Shown piece after piece: positions 43,274 to 51,721 of a stretch of 64,000 nucleotides of DNA. Below the pieces are notes generated by a model. The model searched no databases. It was not told the DNA's origin and saw only the letters and a list, made by a program, of their open reading frames with translations. The stretch is from Streptomyces sp. Root1304. GTDB lineage: Bacteria > Actinomycetota > Actinomycetes > Streptomycetales > Streptomycetaceae. The stretch spans positions 696,707 to 760,706 of the forward strand of contig NZ_LMEP01000012.1 in NCBI RefSeq assembly GCF_001426405.1, in the 5' to 3' direction. Positions within the stretch are counted from its first letter, which is position 1. Each line of letters starts with the position of its first letter. The position numbers and the translations under genes were made by a program.

Positions 43274-43879
43274 CTAGAGCCACCCCTGCTGCCGCGCCGC
43301 CCGTACCGCCTCCATGCGGTTGCGGGTGCCCGTCTTCCCGATCGCCGACGACAGGTAGTTGCGGACCGTGGACTCCGACAGGTGCAGCGCCGTCGCGATG
43401 TCCGCGATCGTCGCGCCGTCCACCGAGGCCGCCAGCGCGTCGCGTTCGCGGGCCGTCAGCGGGTTCGGGCCCGCGCTCAGGGCCGCCGCCGCGAGGGCCG
43501 GGTCGATCACCGTCTCGCCCCTGAGGGCCTTGCGGATCGACTCGGCCAGGTCCTCCACGGGACCGTCCTTCACCAGGAAGCCCGCCGCGCCCGCCTCCAT
43601 CGCCCGCCGGAGGTAGCCGGGGCGGCCGAAGGTGGTGAGGATCAGGACCCGGCAGTCCGGGGCCTCCGTCCGCAGGTCCGCCGCCGCGTCCAGGCCCGAG
43701 CGGCCCGGCAGTTCGATGTCGAGGAGGGCCACGTCCGGGCGGGCGGCCAGCGCCGCGTCCACGATCTCGTCGCCGCGCCCCACCTGGGCGACGACCTCCA
43801 TGTCGTGCTCCATGCCGAGCAGCAGGGCCAGCGCCCCGCGCATCATGCCCTGGTCCTCCGCCAGCAGGACTCTGATCAT
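43274..43879 (-). CDS. NarL/LuxR-family response regulator (DesR-like)
   Basis: A 201-residue two-component regulator. The receiver domain shows acidic residues LLAEDQG (D9), the phosphorylation site D54 in VALLDIELPG, and Lys in GFLVKDGP. The C-terminal helix-turn-helix is LTARERDALAASVDGATIAD, then LHLSESTVRNYLSSAIGKTG. The ATG at 43879 overlaps the kinase stop by 4 bp. It likely controls the ABC exporter of the same operon. Confidence 0.92.
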   Translation of the reverse strand: MIRVLLAEDQGMMRGALALLLGMEHDMEVVAQVGRGDEIVDAALAARPDVALLDIELPGRSGLDAAADLRTEAPDCRVLILTTFGRPGYLRRAMEAGAAGFLVKDGPVEDLAESIRKALRGETVIDPALAAAALSAGPNPLTARERDALAASVDGATIADIATALHLSESTVRNYLSSAIGKTGTRNRMEAVRAARQQGWL

Positions 43880-45045
43880 TCCGGCGCTTCCCCCTCGTGC
43901 GGCTCGGAGGTCTCGGCGGGGAGCTCCGCGGAGACCCGGAACCCGCCCAGTGGCGCCGGTCCCGACTCCAGAGTGCCGCCTGCCGCCGCGACCCGCTCGC
44001 GCAGCCCCCGCAGTCCGCTCCCGGGAACGCCGTCGGCCACCGGGCCGCGCCCGTCGTCGGTGACGGTGAGGCGGACACGGTCGGTGCCGCCGGTGAGGTC
44101 GATGACGCAGCGGGACGCGCCGCTGTGCCGTACCGCGTTCGTCGCGGACTCCCGTACGACCCAGCTCAGCAGGGCCTCGGTCTGCGGTTCGAGCAGCGGG
44201 CCCGAGCGGCGGACGACCGGCTCGATGCCCGCCGCGGAGAGCGCGTCGCGCGCCCGGTCCAGCTCGGTGGCGAGGCTGCCCTCGCGGTAGCCGGTCACCG
44301 CCTCCCTGATCTCGGTCAGCGCCTGACGGCCCACCGACTCGATGTCCGCGACCTGCGCCAGGGCCGCGTCCAGGTCGCGCGGTGCCAGCCGCCGTACGAC
44401 CTCCGACTTCACCACGATCACCGACAGGGTGTGGCCGAGCAGGTCGTGCAGGTCGCGGGAGAACCGCAGCCGTTCCTTCTCGACGGCGGTCCTCGCGAGT
44501 TCCTCCCGGGTCGCCCGGAGCTGCCGGACCGTCTCGTCCAGGGCGAGGATCGTCGCCGTCACCATCACGGAGATGAAGGTGCCGTACACGATGCCGAAGG
44601 AGTCCCAGCCGTCCCGCCAGAACGTCACCGCGGCGACCGCGAGGACCAGCGGGAGGCTGATCCGCCGGAGGTGCCGCCCGCGCCGCACCACCGCCCCGAC
44701 GGCCAGGCCCAGGAGCGGGAAGAGCAGCAGCCACTCCCTGCCGTAACCGATCGCGAGCCCGAAGGTCAGCGCGGCCAGCGCGGCGAGGAGTCCCCAGGTG
44801 AGCGGGGCCTCCCGGGTGTGCTCGTGGAAGGCGCGCATGACGATCGCGATGTAGAGGGTGTTGAACGCGAGCAGGCCGAGGCCGCCGATCCAGGGGTTCG
44901 CGGCGTCGCCGCTGATCAGGTGGGAGAGCGCGCCGAGGCCCATCAGGAGCCAGGGGAGCAGGCTCAGCCCGCTCGGCCCCCGGTCCTCCTGCCGTCTCCG
45001 CAGCACCGCCGCGGTCCGCCCCCACCTGGTGTCCGTCATGCTCAT
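43876..45045 (-). CDS. Sensor histidine kinase, HisKA_3 type (DesK-like)
   Basis: A 389-residue membrane kinase. Several hydrophobic segments cover the first half, the dimerisation and phospho-acceptor box is RFSRDLHDLLGHTLSVIVVK (His about 199), and the ATPase domain has VRESATNAVRHSGA (N box) and VTDDGRGPVADGVPGSGLRG (G boxes). It pairs with the response regulator just downstream (4-bp overlap). With its multiple membrane helices it may sense membrane state or a substrate of the linked ABC transporter. Confidence 0.92.
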   Translation of the reverse strand: MSMTDTRWGRTAAVLRRRQEDRGPSGLSLLPWLLMGLGALSHLISGDAANPWIGGLGLLAFNTLYIAIVMRAFHEHTREAPLTWGLLAALAALTFGLAIGYGREWLLLFPLLGLAVGAVVRRGRHLRRISLPLVLAVAAVTFWRDGWDSFGIVYGTFISVMVTATILALDETVRQLRATREELARTAVEKERLRFSRDLHDLLGHTLSVIVVKSEVVRRLAPRDLDAALAQVADIESVGRQALTEIREAVTGYREGSLATELDRARDALSAAGIEPVVRRSGPLLEPQTEALLSWVVRESATNAVRHSGASRCVIDLTGGTDRVRLTVTDDGRGPVADGVPGSGLRGLRERVAAAGGTLESGPAPLGGFRVSAELPAETSEPHEGEAPE

Positions 45046-45048
45046 GTC

Positions 45049-45831
45049 CTACACCGTCCGGGCGGAACGGCGGTACGACACCGCCGCGTACGCGCCGAAC
45101 AGGGCGGCCCAGCCGACCAGTACCGCGAGGGTCGCCGCCCCCGGGGCCCTGCCGTCCGCCATCGCCACGCCGAGTTCCGCGAAGCGGTTCGTCGGGGTGA
45201 GCCGGGAGAGCGTCCGGAGCCAGTCGGGGAAGAGGACGACCGGGAACCAGAGGCCGCCGACGACGGCGAGCCCGAGGTTGCAGGCGACGTTGACGACGCC
45301 GGTGGTCTGGGCGGTGAACCGGTAGCCGTTGCCGATGCCGAGCAGGGTGAAGGGCAGCGAGCCGAGCCAGAGCGTGACGGCGACCGCCACCCACTGCCAG
45401 GGCTCCATCCGCACGCCGTTGGCGAGGCCGCCCGCGAGCAGGACCCCCGTGATGGCGGGCAACACGACGATCGACCCGGTCAGGGCCCGGCCGGCCACCA
45501 CCTGCCGGGAGGTCATGGGGGTGATCCGCAGCTGCCGCAGCCAGCCGGTGGACTTGTCCTCCGCCACGCCCGTACCGAGGGACAGCGCGGCGCCGAGCGC
45601 TCCGTACGCCGCCATGCCGACCATCGCGGCCTCCTTGTACCCGCTGTCGTCCGCGCCGAGGTTGGTGAAGAGGAGGTACATCATCACCGGCACGCCGATC
45701 GTGGAGATCACGAAGCCGATGTCGCGCAGCGTGCGGCGCACTTCGAGGCGGACGTACGCGGTGATCACCGGGATCGCGCCGTTCCGCGCGGACGGGGTGC
45801 TCGTCGTGGCCGGGGTGGTCATGGTGTTCAT
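45049..45831 (-). CDS. ABC-2 type transporter permease
   Basis: A 260-residue membrane protein with about six hydrophobic segments (DIGFVISTIGVPVMMYLLF; GMAAYGALGAALSLGTGVAED; GSIVVLPAITGVLLAGGLANG; VVNVACNLGLAVVGGLWFP). It has the typical ABC-2 conserved LRITPMTSRQVVAGRAL loop. It forms an exporter with the ATPase encoded upstream (ATGA overlap at 45828-45831), and the two-component genes follow 3 bp later. Substrate could be a drug, peptide or lipid. Confidence 0.9.
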   Translation of the reverse strand: MNTMTTPATTSTPSARNGAIPVITAYVRLEVRRTLRDIGFVISTIGVPVMMYLLFTNLGADDSGYKEAAMVGMAAYGALGAALSLGTGVAEDKSTGWLRQLRITPMTSRQVVAGRALTGSIVVLPAITGVLLAGGLANGVRMEPWQWVAVAVTLWLGSLPFTLLGIGNGYRFTAQTTGVVNVACNLGLAVVGGLWFPVVLFPDWLRTLSRLTPTNRFAELGVAMADGRAPGAATLAVLVGWAALFGAYAAVSYRRSARTV

Positions 45832-46754
45832 CGGGCCGTCTCCAGGGTGCCGAGGGGCTGCTGGGCCAGGGTGAGGGCGAGGAAGGCGTCGTCGAGCGAG
45901 ACGGGGGTGACTTCGAGGGACCGGATCGCGTCCCGCTCGGCGAGCGCGCGGACGGTGGCGTCGGAGTCGTCGGTACGCAGCCGGGCGCGGTCGCCCCTGA
46001 TCTCGTACCCGGTGACGCCGGGCAGGACGGCCAGCCAGTCCGTCGGGCCGCCCGCCAGGTCGAAGGAGACGAGGCCGCCGCCGACGGCCCGCTTCAGCTC
46101 CTCGCTGGTGCCGACGGCGAGGACGCGGCCGGCGTCGAGGACGACGATCCGGTCGGCGTACGCGTCGGCCTCCTCCAGGTAGTGGGTGGAGAACAGGACG
46201 GTGTTGCCCCGGCGGGCGTAGCCGCGCATGGAGTCCCAGAACTCCCGGCGGGCCTCGACGTCCAGGGCGGCCGTCGGCTCGTCCAGGACGATCAGCTCCG
46301 GGCTCCCGACCAGCGAGACGGCGAACCGGACCCGCTGGGTCTGGCCGCCCGACAGCCGGTCGACCCGGCGGCCGGCCAGCTCGGTGAGGCCGGCGAGCGC
46401 CAGGGCCTCCGCGACCGGCATCGGTGCCGGGTAGGTGCGGGCGACGAAGGTGACCAGCTCCTGGACGGTGACCCGGGGGACCGCGCGGCCCTCCTGGAGC
46501 ATCGCGCCGACCCGGCCGGCGGCCACGGCGGCGTCCGGGGCGGAGCCGAAGAGCTCGACGAGGCCGTCGTCGGGCGCGTCGAGGCCGAGGAGGAGGCTGA
46601 TGGCGGTGGACTTCCCGGCGCCGTTGCGGCCGAGCAGTGCCACGGTCTCGCCGCGCGGGACGGTGAGGTCGAGTCCGTCGACGGCGCGGACGGCGCCGAA
46701 GGTCTTGGTCGCGGCCCGGAAGGCGACCGCCGGTGCGTTCGTGTCCTTCTTCAT
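45828..46754 (-). CDS. ABC transporter ATP-binding protein (drug/ABC-2 exporter type)
   Basis: A 308-residue ATPase. Walker A is GRNGAGKST (about 42-50), the signature is LSGGQTQRVRFA, Walker B is LIVLDEPTAALD, and the switch His is in FSTHYLEEAD. A C-terminal extension of about 80 residues (VSFDLAGGPTDWLAVLPG) is typical of CcmA/DrrA-like exporters. First gene of a four-gene operon with its permease, DesK-like kinase and DesR-like regulator. Confidence 0.92.
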   Translation of the reverse strand: MKKDTNAPAVAFRAATKTFGAVRAVDGLDLTVPRGETVALLGRNGAGKSTAISLLLGLDAPDDGLVELFGSAPDAAVAAGRVGAMLQEGRAVPRVTVQELVTFVARTYPAPMPVAEALALAGLTELAGRRVDRLSGGQTQRVRFAVSLVGSPELIVLDEPTAALDVEARREFWDSMRGYARRGNTVLFSTHYLEEADAYADRIVVLDAGRVLAVGTSEELKRAVGGGLVSFDLAGGPTDWLAVLPGVTGYEIRGDRARLRTDDSDATVRALAERDAIRSLEVTPVSLDDAFLALTLAQQPLGTLETAR

Positions 46755-46837
46755 GGGTACGACGCTACGAGCCGGGCTCCGCGGGCGGCAGGCGCGCGTG
46801 TACGGACCTGGCCGTGACAAATGTCCCGGGTCCGTTT

Positions 46838-46852
46838 CTGACGCTGCGTCAG
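46838..46852. promoter_or_regulatory. CTGACG-N3-CGTCAG palindrome, site 3
   Basis: CTGACG-CTG-CGTCAG, perfect arms, in the divergent region between the ABC operon and the MaoC operon, 20 bases upstream of the -35 hexamer proposed for the MaoC operon. Confidence 0.65.
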
Positions 46853-46871
46853 TTGAGCCCCGCCGGGAGGG

Positions 46872-46900
46872 TTCACAACTCCCCCCGCCTCGGCTATACA
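46872..46900 (+). promoter_or_regulatory. Promoter of the MaoC-ADH-SDR operon
   Basis: TTCACA (46872-46877) and TATACA (46895-46900) with a 17-base spacer, a good vegetative sigma match in very GC-rich DNA. The predicted start near 46907 puts the KstR box at about +10 to +23, a repressing position. Confidence 0.6.
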
Positions 46901-46915
46901 TGGGATCCACCGACC

Positions 46916-46929
46916 TAGAACGCGTTCTA
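46916..46929. promoter_or_regulatory. KstR-type box at the MaoC-ADH-SDR operon
   Basis: TAGAACGCGTTCTA is a perfect 14-bp palindrome and an ideal TnnAACnnGTTnnA match. It lies just downstream of the proposed promoter and about 100 bases before the MaoC start codon. Confidence 0.85.
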
Positions 46930-47028
46930 GAACGGCCGCGTACGGGACGGTCCCCGCACGGCCTCGGTGCGGCCGACGGTGCGGACGGCCGCACCGAGGT
47001 CTTCCCCGCCACGAGGAGCAGCAGCCCG

Positions 47029-47883
47029 ATGCCCATCGACCCCGCCAAGGCCGTCGCCGCCGAACCCCGCAGCGCCGAGATCTCCTGGGACCACAAGGAC
47101 GTCCAGCTCTACCACCTGGGACTGGGCGCCGGTGTTCCGGCGACGGACCCCGGCGAGCTGCGCTACACCCTCGAATCCCGCCTCCACGTCCTGCCCAGCT
47201 TCGCGACCGTCGCGGGCGCCGGCATGGGCGTCGTCGGCGGGCTCTCCGCCCCCGGCATCGACATCGACCTCGCCGCCGTCCTGCACGGCGGCCAGTCGGT
47301 CACCCTCCACCGCCCCCTCCCCGTCTCCGGCCGCGCCGTGTCCACCTCGCGCGTCGCCGCCGTGTACGACAAGGGCAAGGCCGCCGTCCTCGTCCTGCGC
47401 TCCGAGGCCTCCGACGCCGAAGGACCGCTCTGGACCAGCGACGCCCAGATCTTCGTCCGCGGCGAGGGCGGCTGGGGCGGCGACCGGGGCCCCTCCGAGC
47501 GCCTCGACATCCCCGCCCGCGAGCCCGACAAGACCGTCGAGCGGCCCGTACGCGAGGACCAGGCGCTGCTGTACCGCCTCTCCGGCGACTGGAACCCGCT
47601 CCACGCCGACCCCGAGTTCGCCGGACTCGCCGGATTCGACCGGCCGATCCTGCACGGACTCTGCACGTACGGCATGACCCTCAAGGCGGTGGTGGACACG
47701 GTGCTCGGCGGCGACGTCACCCGCGTCCGCTCGTACCGCACCCGATTCGCCGGGATCTTCTTCCCCGGCGAGACCCTGCGCATCCGGATGTGGGCCGACG
47801 AGGGCCGCGTCCAGGTGACGGTCACCGCCGTGGAGCGCGACGACGCACCCGTACTCGCCGACACCGTCGTCGAGCACTCCTGA
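47029..47883 (+). CDS. MaoC-family (double hot-dog) 2-enoyl-CoA hydratase, Rv3538-like
   Basis: A 284-residue hydratase. The N-terminal degenerate hot-dog contains VQLYHLGLGAGVPATDPGEL; the C-terminal catalytic hot-dog contains YRLSGDWNPLHADPEFAGLAG (catalytic Asp/His in GDWNPLH) and FDRPILHGLCTYGM. It adds water to a 2-enoyl-CoA in beta-oxidation of sterol side chains or long acyl chains. The sequence follows remembered Rv3538 of the mycobacterial KstR regulon, and the KstR box upstream agrees. ATG 47029 is preceded by GAGGAG. Confidence 0.88.
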   Translation: MPIDPAKAVAAEPRSAEISWDHKDVQLYHLGLGAGVPATDPGELRYTLESRLHVLPSFATVAGAGMGVVGGLSAPGIDIDLAAVLHGGQSVTLHRPLPVSGRAVSTSRVAAVYDKGKAAVLVLRSEASDAEGPLWTSDAQIFVRGEGGWGGDRGPSERLDIPAREPDKTVERPVREDQALLYRLSGDWNPLHADPEFAGLAGFDRPILHGLCTYGMTLKAVVDTVLGGDVTRVRSYRTRFAGIFFPGETLRIRMWADEGRVQVTVTAVERDDAPVLADTVVEHS

Positions 47884-47904
47884 CCCGCTGATTGGAGCCG
47901 CACC

Positions 47905-48981
47905 ATGCGCGCAGCCGTACTGCACGAGATCGGCCAGGACAAACTCGAAGTCCTCGACGACGTCGAGGCGGTGGGCTTCGGCCCCGGCAAGGTGAAGATC
48001 CGGATCCGGGCCACCGGCCTCTGTCACTCCGACGTCTCCGCGATGAGCGGCGTCCTCCCGCAGCCCGCGCCGTTCATCCCCGGCCACGAGGGCGCCGGCG
48101 AGATCCTCGACGTCGGCGACGGCGTCACCGGACTCACCCAGGGCCAGCGGGTGCTGCTCTGCTGGCTGCCCGCCTGCGGCAGCTGCGCCGCCTGCAAGCG
48201 CGGCCAGACGCAGCTGTGCCTCGCCGGGTTCATGAACGCCGGCACCCCCAACTTCAAGCGCCCCGGCGGAGACGTCTTCGGCTTCGCCGGCACCGGCACC
48301 TTCACCGAGGAGGTCGTCGTCGACGCGGGCTGCGCCGTCCCGATCCCCGACGACGTGCCCTTCGACATCGCCGCCCTCATCGGCTGCGGCGTCACCACCG
48401 GCCTCGGCGCGGCCATCAACACCGCCAAGGTGGAAGCCGGTTCGTCGGTCGCCGTCATCGGCTGCGGCGGCGTCGGCATCTCCGCGATCCAGGGCGCCAA
48501 GCTCCAGGGCGCCGCCCAGATCGTCGCCGTCGACCCCGTCGAGTCCCGCCGCGAGGCCGCGCTGAAGTTCGGCGCCACCGAGGCGGTCGCCCCCGACGCG
48601 CTCGCCGACGCCAAGCAGCGGATCACCGGCGGCGAGGGCTTCGACTACGTCTTCGAGGTCGTCGGCAAGTCCGCCACCGCACGGACCGCGTACGAGACGA
48701 CCCGGCGCGGCGGCACCCTCTGCGTCGTCGGCGCGGGCGCCCTCGACGACTTCCTCCAGCTCAACATGTTCGAGCTGTTCTTCGACGAGAAGCGCATCCT
48801 GCCCTCCATGTACGGCGGCGGCGACGTGCTCCGCTCCTACGAGCGGGCCATCGCGCTCTGGCGGGCCGGTCGCATCGACCTGGAGTCCCTCATCACCCAC
48901 CGCGTCCCGCTCGCGGGCATCAACGAGGCCCTGGAGCAGATGCGTACGGGCGCCGCCCTGCGCACCTGCATCGAGATCTGA
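47905..48981 (+). CDS. Zinc-dependent alcohol dehydrogenase (MDR superfamily)
   Basis: A 358-residue cytoplasmic dehydrogenase. The catalytic zinc ligands appear in ATGLCHSDVSA and GHEGAGEI, the structural zinc cysteines in PACGSCAACKRGQTQLC, and the NAD-binding loop is AVIGCGGVGISAIQ. It oxidises an alcohol, perhaps a side-chain hydroxyl, to the aldehyde or ketone. Second gene of the KstR-box operon, 21 bp after the MaoC gene; substrate inferred from context only. Confidence 0.9.
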   Translation: MRAAVLHEIGQDKLEVLDDVEAVGFGPGKVKIRIRATGLCHSDVSAMSGVLPQPAPFIPGHEGAGEILDVGDGVTGLTQGQRVLLCWLPACGSCAACKRGQTQLCLAGFMNAGTPNFKRPGGDVFGFAGTGTFTEEVVVDAGCAVPIPDDVPFDIAALIGCGVTTGLGAAINTAKVEAGSSVAVIGCGGVGISAIQGAKLQGAAQIVAVDPVESRREAALKFGATEAVAPDALADAKQRITGGEGFDYVFEVVGKSATARTAYETTRRGGTLCVVGAGALDDFLQLNMFELFFDEKRILPSMYGGGDVLRSYERAIALWRAGRIDLESLITHRVPLAGINEALEQMRTGAALRTCIEI

Positions 48982-48995
48982 GAGGAACCCGCCCC

Positions 48996-49937
48996 ATGTC
49001 ACTCCCTCTTGAGGGACTGAGCGCGATCGTCACCGGCGCCGGCCGGGGACTCGGCCGCGCCGAGGCCCTGGAACTCGCCCGGCTCGGTGCCGCCGTCGTC
49101 GTCAACGACTACGGCCAGCCCGGCCGCGACGGTTCGGGCGCCGCGTCCGCCGCGCCCGCCGAGGAGGTCGCGGCGGAGATCCGCGCGGCCGGCGGCCGGG
49201 CGGTCGCCCACCTCGGCGACGTCTCCGACTTCGAGACCGCGCGGGCCCTGGTCGACCTGGCGGTCAGTGAGTTCGGCAAGCTGGACATTCTCGTCAACAA
49301 CGCGGGCATCCTGCGCGACCGGATGGTCTTCTCGATGACCGAGGACGAGTGGGACTCGGTCGTACGGGTCCACCTCAAGGGCCACTTCAACACCACCCAC
49401 TTCGCGGCGGTGCACTGGCGGACCCGGTCGAAGGCGGGGGAGTCCGGCGTCTACGGCCGGATCGTCAACACCTCCTCCGAGGCCTTCCTCGCGGGCTCGG
49501 CGGGCCAGCCCAACTACGCGGCGGCCAAGGGCGGCATCGTGGGTCTGACCACGTCGTCGGCGCTCGCGCTCGCCCGGTACGGGGTGACGGCCAACGCCAT
49601 CTGCCCCCGGGCCAGGACCCGGATGACCGAGGACGTCTTCGCGGGCTTCGGCGAACCGGCCGAGGGCGACCTCGACCCGCTGTCGCCTGAGCACGTGGCG
49701 CCGCTCGTCGGCTATCTGGCCTCCCCGGCGGCGGCCGGGGTCAACGGCCAGCTGCTCGTCGTGCACGGCGGGATGGTCGCGGTGGTGGACCGGCCGAAGG
49801 TGTCGGCCAAGTTCGACACCGCGAAGGAGGCGTTCACGTACGAGGAACTGGACGGCCTGCTCACCCCGCACTACGCGTCCCGCCCGGCGGGCGAGACCTT
49901 CGCGGCCTCGGAGGTGCTGGGGCTGAAGAAGGGCTGA
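48996..49937 (+). CDS. SDR-family 3-hydroxyacyl-CoA/hydroxysteroid dehydrogenase
   Basis: A 313-residue short-chain dehydrogenase. The Rossmann motif is TGAGRGLG, then NNAG in VNNAGILRDRM. The catalytic Ser is in INTSSEAFL-type (VNTSSEAFLAGS), with YAAAK as the active-site Tyr-Lys. The insert VNDYGQPGRDGSGAAS after strand 2 and the C-terminal extension resemble the dehydrogenase part of multifunctional peroxisomal enzyme and mycobacterial Rv3502c. With the MaoC hydratase it could carry out successive hydration and oxidation steps of beta-oxidation. Confidence 0.9.
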   Translation: MSLPLEGLSAIVTGAGRGLGRAEALELARLGAAVVVNDYGQPGRDGSGAASAAPAEEVAAEIRAAGGRAVAHLGDVSDFETARALVDLAVSEFGKLDILVNNAGILRDRMVFSMTEDEWDSVVRVHLKGHFNTTHFAAVHWRTRSKAGESGVYGRIVNTSSEAFLAGSAGQPNYAAAKGGIVGLTTSSALALARYGVTANAICPRARTRMTEDVFAGFGEPAEGDLDPLSPEHVAPLVGYLASPAAAGVNGQLLVVHGGMVAVVDRPKVSAKFDTAKEAFTYEELDGLLTPHYASRPAGETFAASEVLGLKKG

Positions 49938-50031
49938 GCCACGGGGCGGCCGGGAGACCGGCAGGCCCCGGGGAAAAGGTGGGGAAGGTGAAGGACCGCC
50001 GGGGGAGACCCCGGGGGTGGCGGTGGGGATG

Positions 50032-50067
50032 GCGAAGGGCCTCGGGGGAGACCCCGGGGCCCTTCGC
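50032..50067. terminator. Strong terminator after the SDR gene
   Basis: A 16-bp stem with one mismatch (GCGAAGGGCC-T-CGGGG with its complement) closed by GAGA, followed by TTCTCGCTTCC. The CGGGGGAGACCCCGGGG part is a second copy of a palindrome at about 50000-50016. It lies between convergent genes and may work both ways. Confidence 0.75.
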
Positions 50068-50077
50068 TTCTCGCTTC

Positions 50078-50212
50078 CTACCGCGCGTGGGCCTCGGCCT
50101 CGCGACGGTGCCTGCCGTGCGGCGAGGACGTGGAGTCCTCCGCCGGCGAGGCCTCGCCGCGGTGCTTCCCGGAGCCGTTCGGCTCCGTACCCTCCGTGCT
50201 TGCTTCGGACAT
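50078..50212 (-). CDS. Small Ser/Glu/His/Arg-rich protein
   Basis: A possible 44-residue protein from ATG 50212, with GGGGTGA eight bases upstream as ribosome-binding site. The composition is charged and disordered (GSGKHRGEASPAEDS; PHGRHRREAEAH). It could also start at GTG 50224. Codon use suits a Streptomyces gene, but I cannot assign a family; small proteins with GKHRG/GRHRRE motifs are frequent in the genus. Confidence 0.4.
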   Translation of the reverse strand: MSEASTEGTEPNGSGKHRGEASPAEDSTSSPHGRHRREAEAHAR

Positions 50213-50259
50213 GCTGGAACTCACCCCGTACGTATTGCTCTTGCTGTGCGGCCGTGAGT

Positions 50260-51456
50260 CTAACCAGCGGGTTTGCGGTCGGTCAGGGGAGCCTCCTGCA
50301 AGGGCACCGGGCGGCACACCCGGGGCTCCTCGGCGACCGCCACCGGCTCGGGCCCGGCCCCGCACTCCGGCTCGGGCTCCGGTTCCCCCGGCGCCTCCAC
50401 GTCCGCGAGGCCGCACGGCGCCCCGGCCGTCGCGTACGGCAGCCGCAGCACGCCCTCGGCCGTCCACAGCCCCGCCCCGGCCAGCCAGCCCGCGGGTGCG
50501 GCCAGTTGGCCGAGCCGGCGGGACGAGGGCTGCCAGGTCCCCACCCAGCTGCCGCCCGCCGCGTCGATCCGCAGCGCCACCGCGCAGCTCTCCGGCATCA
50601 GCACCTGCCCCGGCTGCACGGCGAACGGCGTCAGCGCCGCGTCGTCGAGCCGCAGGCACTCGGGGAACCGCACCGGCCGCAGGCTCCCGAGCACGCCCCA
50701 GCCGAGCCGGTCGTGGCCCGGCGACGGCGCGTCCGAGCGGATCAGGAGCAGCCCGCTGTCCGGGTCCGCGAGGAGCAGCCGGTCGTCGCTGTCCTCGGTG
50801 ATCTGGAGCAGCGGCGTCACCTCCCCGCCCCGCTCCAGGTCGACGGCGACGGCCTTCACCGGCCCGTCGTCCAGCTGCCGGTCGAGCGCCAGCATCCGGC
50901 CCGTGCGGTCCAGCCACACCCCGCCCGAGCAGCGGCCCTTGACCTCCGCCACCTGCTCGGGGCCGAAGGCGCCGCCCGCGACCAGCCACAGCGTGCTGCT
51001 GTCCGGGCCGACGCACAGGGCGTACGCGCAGATGCCGTCCGGCGAGGGCGGCAGCAGCACGAGCCGCTCGGAGCCGGGGGCCTCGACCGCGCCGAGCTGG
51101 AGCTCGCCGGTGGCCGGTCCGGTGGGGTAGAGCAGCGAGAACGTGTTCCGCCGCCCGTCCACCCGGCGGGCGACGAGCACCCGGCCGTCCGCGAGGGGCA
51201 GCAGCTGGGTGCCCGCCTCCTCCGGCTGGTCGAGGGGGAGCGGCACCGCGTACGGCTCGGGGCCGTCGAGGGTCCACCGCTCCACGTAGAGGGCGTCCCC
51301 GTCTCCCGCGAGCCTGGCCGCGTACGCGCCGTTCGCCGTGATCGTGAAACCCGTCGGCCAGGCCGCGCCGCCGGGGCGCTCCCCGCCCCGGCCGTCCCCG
51401 CGAGGGTCGTCGCGGTCGTCGTCCTCGGCCGTGGTCTCGATGGCACACGCTGTCAT
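50260..51456 (-). CDS. Beta-propeller-like hypothetical protein
   Basis: A 398-residue cytoplasmic protein. Repeated strands (GDALYVERWTLDGPEPYAVPL; LPLADGRVLVARRVDGRRNTF split as LPLADGRVLVARR; VWLDRTGRMLALDRQLDDG; LLLADPDSGLLLIRSDA) suggest a WD/YVTN-like propeller without enzyme motifs. The C-terminus is Pro/Glu-rich. ATG 51456 is chosen because GGAGGTGA lies eight bases upstream. No function assigned. Confidence 0.78.
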   Translation of the reverse strand: MTACAIETTAEDDDRDDPRGDGRGGERPGGAAWPTGFTITANGAYAARLAGDGDALYVERWTLDGPEPYAVPLPLDQPEEAGTQLLPLADGRVLVARRVDGRRNTFSLLYPTGPATGELQLGAVEAPGSERLVLLPPSPDGICAYALCVGPDSSTLWLVAGGAFGPEQVAEVKGRCSGGVWLDRTGRMLALDRQLDDGPVKAVAVDLERGGEVTPLLQITEDSDDRLLLADPDSGLLLIRSDAPSPGHDRLGWGVLGSLRPVRFPECLRLDDAALTPFAVQPGQVLMPESCAVALRIDAAGGSWVGTWQPSSRRLGQLAAPAGWLAGAGLWTAEGVLRLPYATAGAPCGLADVEAPGEPEPEPECGAGPEPVAVAEEPRVCRPVPLQEAPLTDRKPAG

Positions 51457-51599
51457 CGACTCGTCACCTCCGGCCACGAAGCTAGTTTTCGCACTTCCAG
51501 CCGAACAACACGAGCAGGGTCACTTCACACATACGGGTGGCCCTGCGGCGATTCTGCCGAGCTGTGGGGGCCGCTTGTGCTGGAGTGACCGATGGTGAG

Positions 51600-51618
51600 T
51601 AAGGTAAGGCGAACCTAA
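51600..51618. promoter_or_regulatory. Iron box (DmdR/IdeR-type)
   Basis: TAAGGTAAGGCGAACCTAA matches the 19-bp iron-box consensus TTAGGTTAGGCTAACCTAA at 16 positions. It lies 104 bases upstream of the siderophore-binding protein gene and predicts repression by iron-loaded DmdR1. Confidence 0.88.
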
Positions 51619-51721
51619 GCGGATCCTCGGGCTCCGGTCGTTCACCCGAACGGCTCACCCCTCCCCGGACTCCGCGCGGTCGAGCCCGTATCCCCGCCAG
51701 GACCCGTACAGGAGCCTTCTC

